DNA of 64,000 nucleotides from JANQMX01 sp965247175 (GTDB lineage Bacteria; Pseudomonadota; Alphaproteobacteria; Kiloniellales; DSM-21159), in assembly GCA_965247175.1 (NCBI GenBank), contig OZ252006.1, forward strand, positions 2,852,001 through 2,916,000. The letters are read 5' to 3'. The notes beneath the pieces were generated by a model. That model ran no database searches. It saw only the letters and a list, made by a program, of their open reading frames with translations, and had not been told where the DNA came from. Shown piece after piece: positions 23,858 to 32,918 of the stretch. The position numbers and the translations under genes were made by a program. Position 1 is the first letter of the stretch, and every line of letters starts with the position of its first letter.

Positions 23858-24871
23858 ATGGGCTACAAGGTTGCGGTCGTCGGTGCGACCGGTGCGGTCG
23901 GCAAGGAGCTGCTGACGACGTTGGCGGAAAGGGAGTTTCCGGCCGACGAGGTGGTGGCGTTGGCCTCGGACCGCTCGGCGGGCCAACTGGTCTCCTTCGG
24001 CGAGGACGACGAGCTGACCGTTCAGGACCTGGCGAAGTTCGACTTCAAGGGCATCGACATCGGGCTCTTTTCGCCGGGCGCCAAGGTTTCCGCTGAGTTT
24101 GCGCCGCGCGCGGCGGCGGCCGGCGCCATCGTGGTCGACAACACCTCCCAGTTTCGGATGGACCCGGACGTGCCGCTGGTGGTGCCTGAGGTCAACGGCG
24201 ATGCCATCGCCGCCTATCCGCGGCGCAACATCATTGCCAATCCCAACTGCTCGACCATCCAGATGGTCACGGCGCTCAAGCCCCTGCACGAGATCGCCCC
24301 TATCCGCCGGGTGGTGGTGGCGACCTATCAGTCGGTCTCAGGCGCCGGTAAGGAAGGGATGGATGAGCTCTTCAATCAGACTCGCTCGATCTATGTGAAC
24401 GATCCGCTCAAGAAGGAGCAGTTCACCAAGCAGATTGCCTTCAACTGCATTCCCCACATCGACGCCTTCATGGACGACCGCTCGACCAAGGAAGAGTGGA
24501 AGATGGTGGTCGAGACCAAGAAGATCCTCGACCCGACGATCAAGGTCACGGCCACTTGCGTACGCGTACCTGTATTCATCGGTCACGCCGAAGCGGTTAA
24601 CGTGGAGTTCGATCAGGAGATCGAGTTGGACGAAGCCCGTCAGGCTCTGCGCGACGCGCCGGGCATCGTGCTGTTCGACCATCCGGTCGACGAAGGCTAT
24701 GTCACGCCGGCCGAGTGCGTCGGCGAGGATGGCGTTTTCGTCAGCCGGCTGCGTGATGACCCGACCGTCGAGTTCGGCCTGAACATGTGGGTCGTCTCCG
24801 ACAACCTGCGCAAGGGCGCCGCGCTCAACGCCGTGCAGATCGCAGAACGGCTGGTCGAAGACTACCTTTAG
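23858..24871 (+). CDS. asd: Aspartate-semialdehyde dehydrogenase
   Basis: This 337-residue enzyme begins YKVAVVGATGAVGKELL, the NADP-binding loop. The catalytic cysteine is Cys131 in NPNCSTIQM. The family substrate region (YQSVSGAGKEGMDEL, FNCIPHID) is intact. It makes aspartate semialdehyde for lysine, diaminopimelate, threonine and methionine synthesis. A GTG at 23855 is an alternative start one codon upstream. Placement after leuB is common in this group. Its stop overlaps the convergent YCII gene stop by 4 bases. Confidence 0.97.
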   Translation: MGYKVAVVGATGAVGKELLTTLAEREFPADEVVALASDRSAGQLVSFGEDDELTVQDLAKFDFKGIDIGLFSPGAKVSAEFAPRAAAAGAIVVDNTSQFRMDPDVPLVVPEVNGDAIAAYPRRNIIANPNCSTIQMVTALKPLHEIAPIRRVVVATYQSVSGAGKEGMDELFNQTRSIYVNDPLKKEQFTKQIAFNCIPHIDAFMDDRSTKEEWKMVVETKKILDPTIKVTATCVRVPVFIGHAEAVNVEFDQEIELDEARQALRDAPGIVLFDHPVDEGYVTPAECVGEDGVFVSRLRDDPTVEFGLNMWVVSDNLRKGAALNAVQIAERLVEDYL

Positions 24872-25164
24872 ATTTTGCGCTGCCCCTCGGCAAAGACCTG
24901 AGTCCAGGCGAGTACACGTACGGACTTGCGCAGACCAGTCGGCCAGAAGGGATCGGCTTCGATCAAGCTGCGTACGTCTTTGGCATCAGAGGCGTCTACC
25001 AGCCAAAGCCCGCCGGCCGGGACGGAGTCCTGCGTGTCGGTCAGCGGACCGGCAGCCTGGATCTGCCCGCTATTGCGCTCAAGAAAGGCCAAATGCGCGG
25101 CCATATGCTTGGACCGCATCTCGGCCTTTTCGTCGTTGTCCTCAAACAGCACCGCATAGAGCAT
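24868..25164 (-). CDS. YCII-related domain protein
   Basis: This 98-residue protein starts at ATG 25164, 5 bases after GGGAGG. It shows the YciI dimeric alpha/beta barrel pattern: MLYAVLFEDNDEKAEMRSKH, HLAFLERNSGQIQAAGPL, GGLWLVDASDAKDVRSLIEADPF (family histidine and DPF segment) and WPTGLRKSVRVLAW. YciI proteins bind small ligands, and some have dehalogenase-like or accessory enzyme roles. Nothing points to the substrate. It diverges from a LysR gene across 95 bases, so LysR control is plausible. Confidence 0.85.
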   Translation of the reverse strand: MLYAVLFEDNDEKAEMRSKHMAAHLAFLERNSGQIQAAGPLTDTQDSVPAGGLWLVDASDAKDVRSLIEADPFWPTGLRKSVRVLAWTQVFAEGQRKI

Positions 25165-25211
25165 CGTGTCCTCCCAATCCGCTTGCCTTTGACGACAAAG
25201 AAGGTAGCCAG

Positions 25212-25237
25212 GCAAAATTGCGGGTTCACGACGCGAT
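25212..25237. promoter_or_regulatory. Palindromic patch in the YCII/LysR divergent gap
   Basis: GCAA-AA-TTGC (25212-25221) is a perfect palindrome. It overlaps ATTGCG-N9-CGCGAT (25217-25237, one mismatch), which has LysR-like dimensions. It ends 23 bases before the lysR ATG. Operator function is inferred. Confidence 0.35.
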
Positions 25238-25259
25238 TCTGCGATCCTATTCTGCAAAA

Positions 25260-26111
25260 ATGCCGGAGTTCAACTGGGACGACCTGCGCTTCCTATTGGC
25301 GCTGACCCGCAGCGGCTCGCTCGCCGGCGCTGCGAAAAGCCTGGGCGTCAATGAGAGCACCGTCGCCCGCCGCATCGACCGTCTCGAAGCAAAGCTAGGA
25401 GCGCGCCTGATCGAGCGGGCAAGTGGACAACTCCATCCAAGCGAAGCCGGCAGGCAGGTCCTGGCGGCGGCCGAGCGGATGGACCTCGAGGCGCAGTCCG
25501 TCGCAGGCCAGGTCGCCGGGTCCGACCAGCGCATCGCCGGGCGGGTCCGCCTCACCGCCGTGCCCATCCTGGTCAACCGGGTGCTGATGCCGGCCCTGCC
25601 AGCCCTGCTGACGGCCCATCCTGCCCTGGAGCTCGAGCTGATCGCTGAGCCGCGCGACCTCAGCCTGACCAAGCGCGAGGCCGACATTGCTCTCAGGCTT
25701 GCCCGTCCGCGCAAGGAAACGCGCAATCTGGCCCGGCGTATCGGCACCCTCGACTACGCCGTCTACGGCCTGGCTGAAGCCAATAAAGACTCTCTGCTTT
25801 GGGTCACCTACGAGGACAGCCTGACCGACCTGCCGCAGGCGCGCTGGATCGCCGAGCGGCTCAAGGCGGAGGGAGCAGCGGCTGCACAGGTGAAGGTCAA
25901 CGACGCTGAGGGGCTGCTGCAAAGCCTGCGGGCCGGGCTGGGAAAGTCCCTGCTGCCGGTAAAGGTTGCCGGGAGCGATGCCGCGCTGGGCCGGCTGGAA
26001 GGCTATCCGGCGGGGCCGTCCCGCGAGCTCTGGCTGATCACCCATCCGGAGCTGAGGCGCCTGCCGCGCATCGGCGCCGTGACGGACTGGCTCGCCGCAC
26101 TCTTCAAATAA
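25260..26111 (+). CDS. LysR-family transcriptional regulator
   Basis: This 283-residue regulator starts at ATG 25260. The winged-helix domain is at about residues 3-62: NWDDLRFLLALTRSGSLAGA, then SLGVNESTVARRIDRLEAKL. A periplasmic-binding-like effector domain follows. Members of this subtype often control an adjacent divergent gene, here the YCII-domain gene, and palindromic DNA lies in the gap. The Rieske oxygenase gene starts 154 bases downstream on the same strand and is another possible target. Confidence 0.92.
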   Translation: MPEFNWDDLRFLLALTRSGSLAGAAKSLGVNESTVARRIDRLEAKLGARLIERASGQLHPSEAGRQVLAAAERMDLEAQSVAGQVAGSDQRIAGRVRLTAVPILVNRVLMPALPALLTAHPALELELIAEPRDLSLTKREADIALRLARPRKETRNLARRIGTLDYAVYGLAEANKDSLLWVTYEDSLTDLPQARWIAERLKAEGAAAAQVKVNDAEGLLQSLRAGLGKSLLPVKVAGSDAALGRLEGYPAGPSRELWLITHPELRRLPRIGAVTDWLAALFK

Positions 26112-26265
26112 CCCAATAGTAGGCTTCCCTCGCGGCAACTTTTCTCTAGTCTTGCTGGCGGGGCAGTCAGTTTCCGTTAGGTCGGTGCGTTTTGATGGAG
26201 CGCTTTTTGTGGCGCGCGGTGCAGCATGCGCGCGTGCGACCAACTGGAAAGAAGGGACCAACCCG

Positions 26266-27354
26266 ATGGACACGGTGCCCCTGAACGACACGCCCCCTGA
26301 AGGACGGCAAGCGAACGGGTCCGATCTGCGGCGCGCGGGCCTGCACCCCGATTTCTGGTATCCGGTGGCGCGCTCCGACGCTCTCAAGCGCAACAAGACC
26401 CTGGCGGTCCGCTTCGCCGGAGAGCCCATCGTCCTGGCCCGGGCCGAGGACGGCACCTGCTTCGCCCTGGAGGATCGCTGCGCCCACCGGCAAGTGCCGC
26501 TCCACCTGGGTGTGGTTTGCAAAGAGGGCCTGAAGTGCGGCTATCACGGCTGGACCTACGACGCCGACGGCCGCTGCACCAACATTCCCTACCTCCGTTC
26601 CTCCGACGGCGGAAAATGCCCGAACGGCGTCCGCAGCTACCCCTGCCGCGAGGCCTATGGCTTCGTCTTCGTCTTTCCGGGTGATGCGGCGAAGGCTCCG
26701 ACCACGGCCTTCCCCGACATCCCGACCCACGGCGACCCGCGCTACAAGGTCCGCTACCTCGACCGCCAGGTCGACTGCCACTACTCCTTCATGCACGAGA
26801 ACCTGATGGACATGAACCATCAGTTCCTGCACCGGCGGCTGATGGGCGGCATCAAGACCATCTACCTCGACAGGCGCCGCGGGGAGAATTGGGTCGAGGT
26901 CGACTACAGCTTCGGGCGAGTCAGCGGCAAGCAGAACTGGGGCGAGTGGTTCATCATCGGCAAGCGTCACGGCAAGCAGGCGCGCGAGCGCCGCGACCTG
27001 ATGACCATCCGCACGGAATACCCCTACCAGGGCCTGAAGTTCTGGGTCGAAGGCACCGACGAGCCGGCGCTCGATCTCTGGAATTGCTATATCCCGCTCG
27101 ACAAGGAGCAGCGCACCAACCACACCTTCGGCATGATGATGATCCAGCGGCCACCGATACCCGGTCTCATCAACCTGCTCTGGCCCTTCATCGTCTGGTT
27201 CACCGAAGGCATCTTCAAGGAAGACCGCCACATCGTCGAGCTGGAGCAGAAGGCCTACGACGCTCAAGGCGGCGACCGCAATCAGGAGATCTTCCCGATC
27301 ATCCTCGACCTGCGGGAGCTGCTGGCCCGGGGCGGCGTGCCGCTCGACGGCTAA
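26266..27354 (+). CDS. Rieske non-heme iron oxygenase, alpha-subunit type
   Basis: This 362-residue enzyme starts at ATG 26266. The Rieske [2Fe-2S] site is complete: Cys72-x-His74 (RCAHRQVPL) and Cys91-x2-His94 (CGYHGWTYD). The mononuclear iron site is Asp182, His185 and His189 in ENLMDMNHQFLH. It resembles the VanA/phenylpropionate-dioxygenase-like group of single-component oxygenases acting on aromatic or methylated compounds. No reductase gene is adjacent, so it must borrow electrons from elsewhere. It is convergent with pdxY, and may be controlled by the upstream LysR gene. The substrate is unknown. Confidence 0.9.
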   Translation: MDTVPLNDTPPEGRQANGSDLRRAGLHPDFWYPVARSDALKRNKTLAVRFAGEPIVLARAEDGTCFALEDRCAHRQVPLHLGVVCKEGLKCGYHGWTYDADGRCTNIPYLRSSDGGKCPNGVRSYPCREAYGFVFVFPGDAAKAPTTAFPDIPTHGDPRYKVRYLDRQVDCHYSFMHENLMDMNHQFLHRRLMGGIKTIYLDRRRGENWVEVDYSFGRVSGKQNWGEWFIIGKRHGKQARERRDLMTIRTEYPYQGLKFWVEGTDEPALDLWNCYIPLDKEQRTNHTFGMMMIQRPPIPGLINLLWPFIVWFTEGIFKEDRHIVELEQKAYDAQGGDRNQEIFPIILDLRELLARGGVPLDG

Positions 27355-27361
27355 CGGTTTT

Positions 27362-28219
27362 TCAGCCGATCAGCACCGGCGGAAAGACCTCCGGCGGCTG
27401 GACCAGCATCTCTTGCGCCGCGACCAAAGCCATCTCCCGCCGGCCTGCGCGCCGCGTCTCCTGCAGGATTGCATAGAGCGCCGAAACGGCCAGCGACAGA
27501 CACTCCGGCAGCGGCCGGCCAGCCAGATAGCGGGCGAGAAAGAGCGCGGTGAAGAGATCGCCCGTGCCGCCGACGGCTGCCTCGAAATCGATCAGCGGCG
27601 TGGCCACTTGCCAGGCCTTGTCGGCCGTGACCGCCAGGGCACCGGTGCCGCGCGCATGGCGATGATCGCTCGGCACCGAAGTCACCAGCACCACCGGCGG
27701 CCCCTGCGCGATGAGCTGCCGCGCGGCCACGACGGCGCTCTCCGCATCGCCGGCCTCCCGGCCGGTCAAGCGGCTCAGCTCGAAGAGATTGGGGGCCAGG
27801 ATGTCGCTCCGCGCAATCACCGGGCCGGAGAAGAAGTCCGCCACCTCTTCCTTGACGAAGAGCCCCTTGCCCGTCGTGCCCATCACCGGATCGCAGAGCC
27901 AGATCGCCTCTGGGTTCGCCGCTTTGACGGCGGCCACCGCCTCCAGCACCACCTCCCCCAGGGCGGCGCTGCCCAGGTAGCCGGTCAGAACCGCCTGGCA
28001 ATCGGCCAGATTACCGTTGCTGGCCAGCCCTTCGAAGGTGCGCTGTAGGACGTCGGCGGCGAAAACCTCGCCCTCGACCCGCGGATAGGCTGTGTTGTTG
28101 GAGAACTGCACCGTGTTGAGCGGCCAGACCTCGCAGCCCAGACGCTGCAGAGCGAAAACCGCCGCCGCGTTGCCGACATGCCCGAGGACAACATGGGATT
28201 GGATGGACAACACGGCCAT
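27362..28219 (-). CDS. pdxY: Pyridoxal kinase
   Basis: This 285-residue PfkB/ribokinase-like enzyme begins MAVLSIQSHVVLGHVGN and has LNTVQFSNNTAYP, the pyridoxal-binding segment, LCDPVMG, and the C-terminal anion hole GGTGDLFTALFLARYL with catalytic Asp in GTGD. It phosphorylates pyridoxal to PLP in the vitamin B6 salvage pathway in the cytosol. The length is normal. It is convergent with the Rieske gene, and 215 bases separate it from the divergent chemoreceptor. Confidence 0.95.
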   Translation of the reverse strand: MAVLSIQSHVVLGHVGNAAAVFALQRLGCEVWPLNTVQFSNNTAYPRVEGEVFAADVLQRTFEGLASNGNLADCQAVLTGYLGSAALGEVVLEAVAAVKAANPEAIWLCDPVMGTTGKGLFVKEEVADFFSGPVIARSDILAPNLFELSRLTGREAGDAESAVVAARQLIAQGPPVVLVTSVPSDHRHARGTGALAVTADKAWQVATPLIDFEAAVGGTGDLFTALFLARYLAGRPLPECLSLAVSALYAILQETRRAGRREMALVAAQEMLVQPPEVFPPVLIG

Positions 28220-28315
28220 CGCCGGACCTCAACTTTCCTTCCCAAGGACGCTCCGGCTCGAAGCATCGACGAAGCCGTGCGCAGGGTCAAAAGCAAAGGC
28301 TCGAACAACCTAGAA

Positions 28316-28351
28316 TATAAGTCACTTATAGTATTTATCTGATAATACTAT
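28316..28351. promoter_or_regulatory. Two overlapping AT-rich palindromes upstream of the chemoreceptor and pdxY
   Basis: TATAAGT-C-ACTTATA (28316-28330) is a perfect 7-base-arm palindrome. It overlaps ATAGTATT-N8-AATACTAT (28328-28351), a perfect 8-base-arm inverted repeat. They lie in a markedly AT-rich stretch (about 28310-28385) inside GC-rich DNA, 84 bases before the chemoreceptor ATG. They look like operator or promoter DNA. The binding factor is unknown. Confidence 0.5.
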
Positions 28352-28434
28352 TCTATTTGTAGTTTTAGGTAATTTTCATACGTCGAAACAACTAATGCCT
28401 GAACGCTGACTTTCAGACCTTTCAGGAGGGCGCC

Positions 28435-30807
28435 ATGAACGCGGCCAAAGGAACGTTGAAGAACGGGATGGACAACAAAGCTGCGGCACGTGAGACGTCG
28501 CGGCGCAAACGACGCAACCCGCTCAACAATCTTCCGCTGACATGGAAGATCGGAGGCGGTTTCGGCGCTCTCCTGCTCCTAATGGCCGTTCTGGCCATCG
28601 TCGGCTATCGCGGCACCTCTCAGGTCGGCGAGCAGTTCGTCGAGTACCGTGGCATAGCGCGCCAGAACCTCTTGCTCGGCCAAATCGCAGCGGAAATCCG
28701 AGACGCGCGCATCGATGCGTTCAAGTATCGGAGCGGCGGCGATCTCGACGCTGTCGAGGACATCCAGGTGCTGCTCGAAAGTCTCCGGGAGCATGAGCGC
28801 GAAATCTCTCAGCTCGTCACGGATGCCGAGATGCAGCAGCAGCTCGACAGCATCGCGGCGCATTTTGAAAGCTACGTCGCTAACTTCGACCGCGCGATCG
28901 CCGCGCAAGAAGAGCTCAACACGCTCATCGGAAACGGCCTTGCCAAAAACCATGCGGCTGCCATCGAGGGCCTGACAAATCTGATCCAATCCACCTCGGT
29001 GCAAGGCAACGCGGAAGCCTCCTTTCAAGCCGCCTTGGTTCAGAAACATCTGATGCTTAGCCGCTTGAGCCTCCAAGCCTATATCCATGAAGGCAATGAG
29101 GCCGCCGCCGAACGTAGCTCGATCGAGCTTGCTGAGGCCGAGCGCGTGGCTGGGCTGCTATCCGCTGAATTGGAGAGCGGTGACGCTGCAGCGATCTTCG
29201 AAAACGTCGCCAAAGAACTTGATGCCTACCGTGTCTCTATGGACCGCGCTGCGTCTTTGGTTGCCGCTCGCAACACCATCTTTTCCCAACAGCTGGATCG
29301 GCTCGGCCCGAGCACGGTCGCGGAAGTGCAGGTCCTGGTCGACAAACTGGTTGGCCGCCAAAGCACGCTTGGCCCGGAAGCGCTCGCCGAGATTACCGCC
29401 GTGCAGGACCGCGGTCTTCTGGTCACGGCATTTAGCCTTTTCCTCGGCCTTGCCTTCGCCGTCCTGATCGGCCGCAGCATCACCACGCCGATCCGCGCGA
29501 TGACTCGCTACATGACAAAGCTCGCGGCAGGGCAAACCGATTTCCATCTGCGCAGCGACAATCGCGGCGATGAGATCGGCCAGATGATCCGCGCCATGAG
29601 GGACATGACGGAGTCCATTCTGCGCGCCTTCACGCAGCAGCAGATGATCGAGGAAATGCCGCAGGCCGTCATGCTGGCAGACCCGAACGACGACCTGAAG
29701 CTCACCTACATGAATCGCTCTGCGCGTGAGCTGATGGACAAGCTGCGCTGCGAATTGCCTTGCGGCCCCGACGAGATGCTCGGCCAGTCGATCGACATCT
29801 TCCATAGCGACCCAAGTCGCCAACGCGGCCTGCTGATGACGCCTGAGAGGCTGCCGCACCGCGCCCGGATCAAGCTCTCCGGCGAAACCGTCGATCTTCA
29901 TATCTCGGCGATCATGAACAAGGACGGCTCTTACATGGGCCCCATGCTGGCTTGGAACGTCGTCACGGCACTGGCATCCATGGCCGATAGCTTCGAGACC
30001 GACGTGAAAGGCTCCTTGGACCAGCTGCGTTCCGCATTTCAGGATACGCAGGACCGTATGAAAGCCATGGCGACGAATGCAAGCGACGCACAAGAGCGGA
30101 GCGCGAACGTCGCCAGCGCTGCGGAGGAGGCCACCGCCAGTGTCGAAACCGTTGCCTCCGCCTCGGAGGAGCTCACCAGCTCGATCGCCGAGATTGGAAC
30201 GCAGGTGACGCGTGCGAGCGACATGTCGCAGGAGGTTGCGAGCATGAGCGACGATACCCGCAACAAGGCAGAGAGCTTGGCGGAAGCGTCCAGTCGCATC
30301 GGCGAGGTGATTACCTTGATCAGCGACATCGCCGCGCAAACCAACCTCTTGGCGCTCAACGCCACGATCGAAGCGGCGCGCGCCGGAGAGGCCGGAAAGG
30401 GCTTTGCCGTCGTTGCCTCTGAGGTCAAGGGCTTGGCCAATCAAACCGCCCAGGCCACTGAAGAGATCTCCGCCCAGATTTCCGCCATGCGCAGCGTCAC
30501 CGACGAGACCGTGGAGTCCGTCGAGTCGGTGGCAACCCGGATCAGCGAGATGAACGAGATCTTCACCACCGTCGCCTCGGCCGTCGAAGAACAGCGCGCG
30601 GCGACCCAGGAGATCAGCAGCAGCGTTCATCAGGCAGCGCAAGGAACGCAAGGGGTGACGCGCAATATCGTCGCCGTTCGCCAAGCAAGCGAAGAGACCG
30701 GCCGCAGCGCGGGCGAAGTGCTGTCCGGCACCGAGGAGTTGGCCAACACGTTGGATGGTCTGGGGGGCGCATCCGAGCAGTTCCTATCTTCGGTGCGCTC
30801 TGCCTAG
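28435..30807 (+). CDS. Methyl-accepting chemotaxis protein with an internal PAS-like domain
   Basis: This 790-residue receptor has a basic N-terminus, a first transmembrane helix (about 41-58), a long helical periplasmic sensor (about 60-328), a second helix (about 330-348) and a HAMP domain (about 349-400). A PAS-like domain follows at about 405-510 (EEMPQAVMLADPNDDLKLTYMN, shortened here to its first half), containing a Cys-x4-Cys pair (LRCELPCGP). The signalling domain runs from about 525 to the end and includes the hairpin tip EVITLISDIAAQTNLLALNA. It signals through CheA/CheW, which are not in the window. An AT-rich palindromic patch lies upstream. Confidence 0.93.
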   Translation: MNAAKGTLKNGMDNKAAARETSRRKRRNPLNNLPLTWKIGGGFGALLLLMAVLAIVGYRGTSQVGEQFVEYRGIARQNLLLGQIAAEIRDARIDAFKYRSGGDLDAVEDIQVLLESLREHEREISQLVTDAEMQQQLDSIAAHFESYVANFDRAIAAQEELNTLIGNGLAKNHAAAIEGLTNLIQSTSVQGNAEASFQAALVQKHLMLSRLSLQAYIHEGNEAAAERSSIELAEAERVAGLLSAELESGDAAAIFENVAKELDAYRVSMDRAASLVAARNTIFSQQLDRLGPSTVAEVQVLVDKLVGRQSTLGPEALAEITAVQDRGLLVTAFSLFLGLAFAVLIGRSITTPIRAMTRYMTKLAAGQTDFHLRSDNRGDEIGQMIRAMRDMTESILRAFTQQQMIEEMPQAVMLADPNDDLKLTYMNRSARELMDKLRCELPCGPDEMLGQSIDIFHSDPSRQRGLLMTPERLPHRARIKLSGETVDLHISAIMNKDGSYMGPMLAWNVVTALASMADSFETDVKGSLDQLRSAFQDTQDRMKAMATNASDAQERSANVASAAEEATASVETVASASEELTSSIAEIGTQVTRASDMSQEVASMSDDTRNKAESLAEASSRIGEVITLISDIAAQTNLLALNATIEAARAGEAGKGFAVVASEVKGLANQTAQATEEISAQISAMRSVTDETVESVESVATRISEMNEIFTTVASAVEEQRAATQEISSSVHQAAQGTQGVTRNIVAVRQASEETGRSAGEVLSGTEELANTLDGLGGASEQFLSSVRSA

Positions 30808-30924
30808 GTGGCGGCGCGCCTGGCTTCACCAAAGGAAGAACCGCGGGCCGCTTGTGCCTCAGCCGCCTGTCACTATAGTCCCGGCTCGATAGATACAGGG
30901 ACTTCGTGACAGAAGAGGAAGAGA

Positions 30925-31809
30925 ATGCCGGCCAACGACCGTCCGCGCCGCAGTGTGCTTTACATGCCGGGCTCCAACACCCGCGCTCTCGAAAAGGGCC
31001 GTAGCCTGCCGGCCGACGCGCTGATCCTCGATCTTGAGGACGCGGTCGCGCCCGATGCCAAGACCGAAGCGCGCGCCAACATCGTCGCCGCGCTGGCCGA
31101 AGGCGGCTACGGACGCCGGGAGATCATCGTTCGAACGAACGGTCTGGATACGGATTGGGGCGCCGAGGACATCGCCGCCATCGCCGCCGCCGGGCCGGAC
31201 GCCATCCTGCTGCCCAAGGTCGAGAGCGCGGCCATGGTCCAGGACGCCGCCCAGCGCATGGCGGCTGCCGGCGCCTCCGAAGACGTCTCCATCATGTGCA
31301 TGATGGAGACCCCGCTCGGCATCCTGAATGCGCAGGAGATCGCCGCCGCGAGCCCGCGCCTCTCCTGTCTGGTGATGGGCACCTCCGACCTGGTCAAGGA
31401 CCTGCACGCCGCCCACACGGCTGAGCGCCTTCCGGTCCTGACCTCCCTCTCTCTCGTCATCCTTGCGGCGCGCGCGTATGGGTTGGCCGTGGTCGACGGC
31501 GTGCATCTGGACCTGCAGGACGACGAGGGCTTCGGCGTCCAATGCCAGCAGGGCAAGGAGCTTGGCTTCGACGGCAAAACCCTGATCCACCCCAAGACCA
31601 TCCCCGCGGCGAACGAGATCTTCGCGCCCTCGGCCGACGAGATCAGTGAGGCCCACCGCGTGATCGACGCGCACGCCGAAGCGACCGCCGAAGGCAAGGG
31701 AGTCGTGGTGCTCGACGGCAAGCTGATCGAGAACCTGCACGTGGAGAACGCCAAGCGCGTGGTTGCGACCGCCGAGGCCATCCAAGCGCTCGAGCAGGCG
31801 GCGGCCTGA
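30925..31809 (+). CDS. HpcH/HpaI-type CoA ester lyase, probably malyl-CoA thioesterase/lyase (Mcl2-like)
   Basis: This 294-residue CitE-like protein has RSVLYMPGSNTRALEKG at its N-terminus, LILDLEDAVAPDAK with the metal-binding Glu/Asp, VRTNGLDTDWG, ILLPKVESA, and GFDGKTLIHPKTIPAANEIF at the C-terminus. Its length and N-terminus look more like (3S)-malyl-CoA thioesterase (Mcl2) than the longer malyl-CoA lyase (Mcl1), as I recall those families. Mesaconyl-CoA hydratase follows 32 bases downstream, so the pair belongs to the ethylmalonyl-CoA/glyoxylate route. Citrate-lyase-like activity is less likely. Confidence 0.88.
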   Translation: MPANDRPRRSVLYMPGSNTRALEKGRSLPADALILDLEDAVAPDAKTEARANIVAALAEGGYGRREIIVRTNGLDTDWGAEDIAAIAAAGPDAILLPKVESAAMVQDAAQRMAAAGASEDVSIMCMMETPLGILNAQEIAAASPRLSCLVMGTSDLVKDLHAAHTAERLPVLTSLSLVILAARAYGLAVVDGVHLDLQDDEGFGVQCQQGKELGFDGKTLIHPKTIPAANEIFAPSADEISEAHRVIDAHAEATAEGKGVVVLDGKLIENLHVENAKRVVATAEAIQALEQAAA

Positions 31810-31841
31810 ACACTCCCGGTCCCTCCAACGGAGCGGCGGTC

Positions 31842-32897
31842 ATGACCAAGACCAACAGCGGCAACTTCTTCGAGGACTTTGCCGTCGGACAAGAGCTGCA
31901 TCACGCCACCCCGCGCACGGTGACCGAAGGCGATGTATCGCTTTACATCGCGCTCTACGGCACTCGCTTCGCGCTGCAGTCCTCCGACGCCTTCGCCTAT
32001 TCCCTGGGTCTGCCGCAGGCGCCGCTCGACGATCTGCTGGTCTTTCACGTGGTCTTCGGCAAGACGGTGCCGGACATCTCGCTGAATGCCGTGGCGAACC
32101 TAGGTTACGCCGAGTGCCGCTTTGGCGAGCCGGTCTATCCCGGCGACACCCTGGCCACGGTCAGCCGGGTGATCGGCGTCAAGGAGAACTCCAACGGCAA
32201 GACCGGCGTGGTCTACGTCCAGTCGGTGGGACGTAACCAGCGCGATGAGCTGGTGCTCGACTACAAGCGCTGGGTGATGGTCAACAAGCGCGACCCGGAG
32301 AGCGCGGCGCCGGAGCCGGTCGTGCCGGAGCTTGCCGAGGCCTTGCCGCTGGCGGAAACCAGCGTGCCTGCCGAACTGGATGTCCGGGACTTCTCGACTG
32401 AGCTATCCGGCAGCCCTTATCTTTGGGAAGACTACGCGGTGGGCGAGCGCATCGACCACGTCGATGCCATGACCATCGAGGAGGCCGAGCATCAGCTCGC
32501 CACCCGCCTCTACCAGAACACGGCCAAGGTCCACTTCAACCAACGCCTGGCCGCGGCGACGCGCTTCGGACGGCGCATCGTCTATGGCGGACACATCATC
32601 TCGATGGCCCGCGCGCTCTCCTTCAACGGCCTCGCCAATGCGACCAAGATTGCGGCGATCAACGGCGGCCGCCACAGCAATCCGAGCTTCGCCGGCGACA
32701 CCATCTCCGCCTGGTCGGAGGTCCTGGACAAGGCAGAGATCACCGGACGCAGCGACCTCGGCGCGCTGCGGCTACGCACGGTCGCGGTGAAGGACGGCGA
32801 GACGGCGCAGTTCCCCCTCAAGGATGCCGAGGGCAAGTACGACCCCTCTGTCGTGCTCGACCTGGATTACACGGTTCTCATGCCCAGACGGGGCTGA
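31842..32897 (+). CDS. mch: Mesaconyl-CoA hydratase (MaoC-like double hot dog)
   Basis: This 351-residue protein matches mesaconyl-CoA hydratase closely: FFEDFAVGQELHHATPRTV, ALQSSDAFAYSLGLPQAPL, VVFGKTVPDISLNAVANLGY and ECRFGEPVYPGDTLATV, with a second hot-dog half around YGGHIISMARALSFNGL. It interconverts mesaconyl-CoA and beta-methylmalyl-CoA in the ethylmalonyl-CoA pathway for acetyl-CoA assimilation. The upstream lyase/thioesterase gene handles malyl-CoA products. The length is normal (about 340-350). This pathway is widespread in alphaproteobacteria lacking isocitrate lyase. Confidence 0.93.
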   Translation: MTKTNSGNFFEDFAVGQELHHATPRTVTEGDVSLYIALYGTRFALQSSDAFAYSLGLPQAPLDDLLVFHVVFGKTVPDISLNAVANLGYAECRFGEPVYPGDTLATVSRVIGVKENSNGKTGVVYVQSVGRNQRDELVLDYKRWVMVNKRDPESAAPEPVVPELAEALPLAETSVPAELDVRDFSTELSGSPYLWEDYAVGERIDHVDAMTIEEAEHQLATRLYQNTAKVHFNQRLAAATRFGRRIVYGGHIISMARALSFNGLANATKIAAINGGRHSNPSFAGDTISAWSEVLDKAEITGRSDLGALRLRTVAVKDGETAQFPLKDAEGKYDPSVVLDLDYTVLMPRRG

Positions 32898-32918
32898 GCC
32901 GAGGCCCCGGGACTCAGC

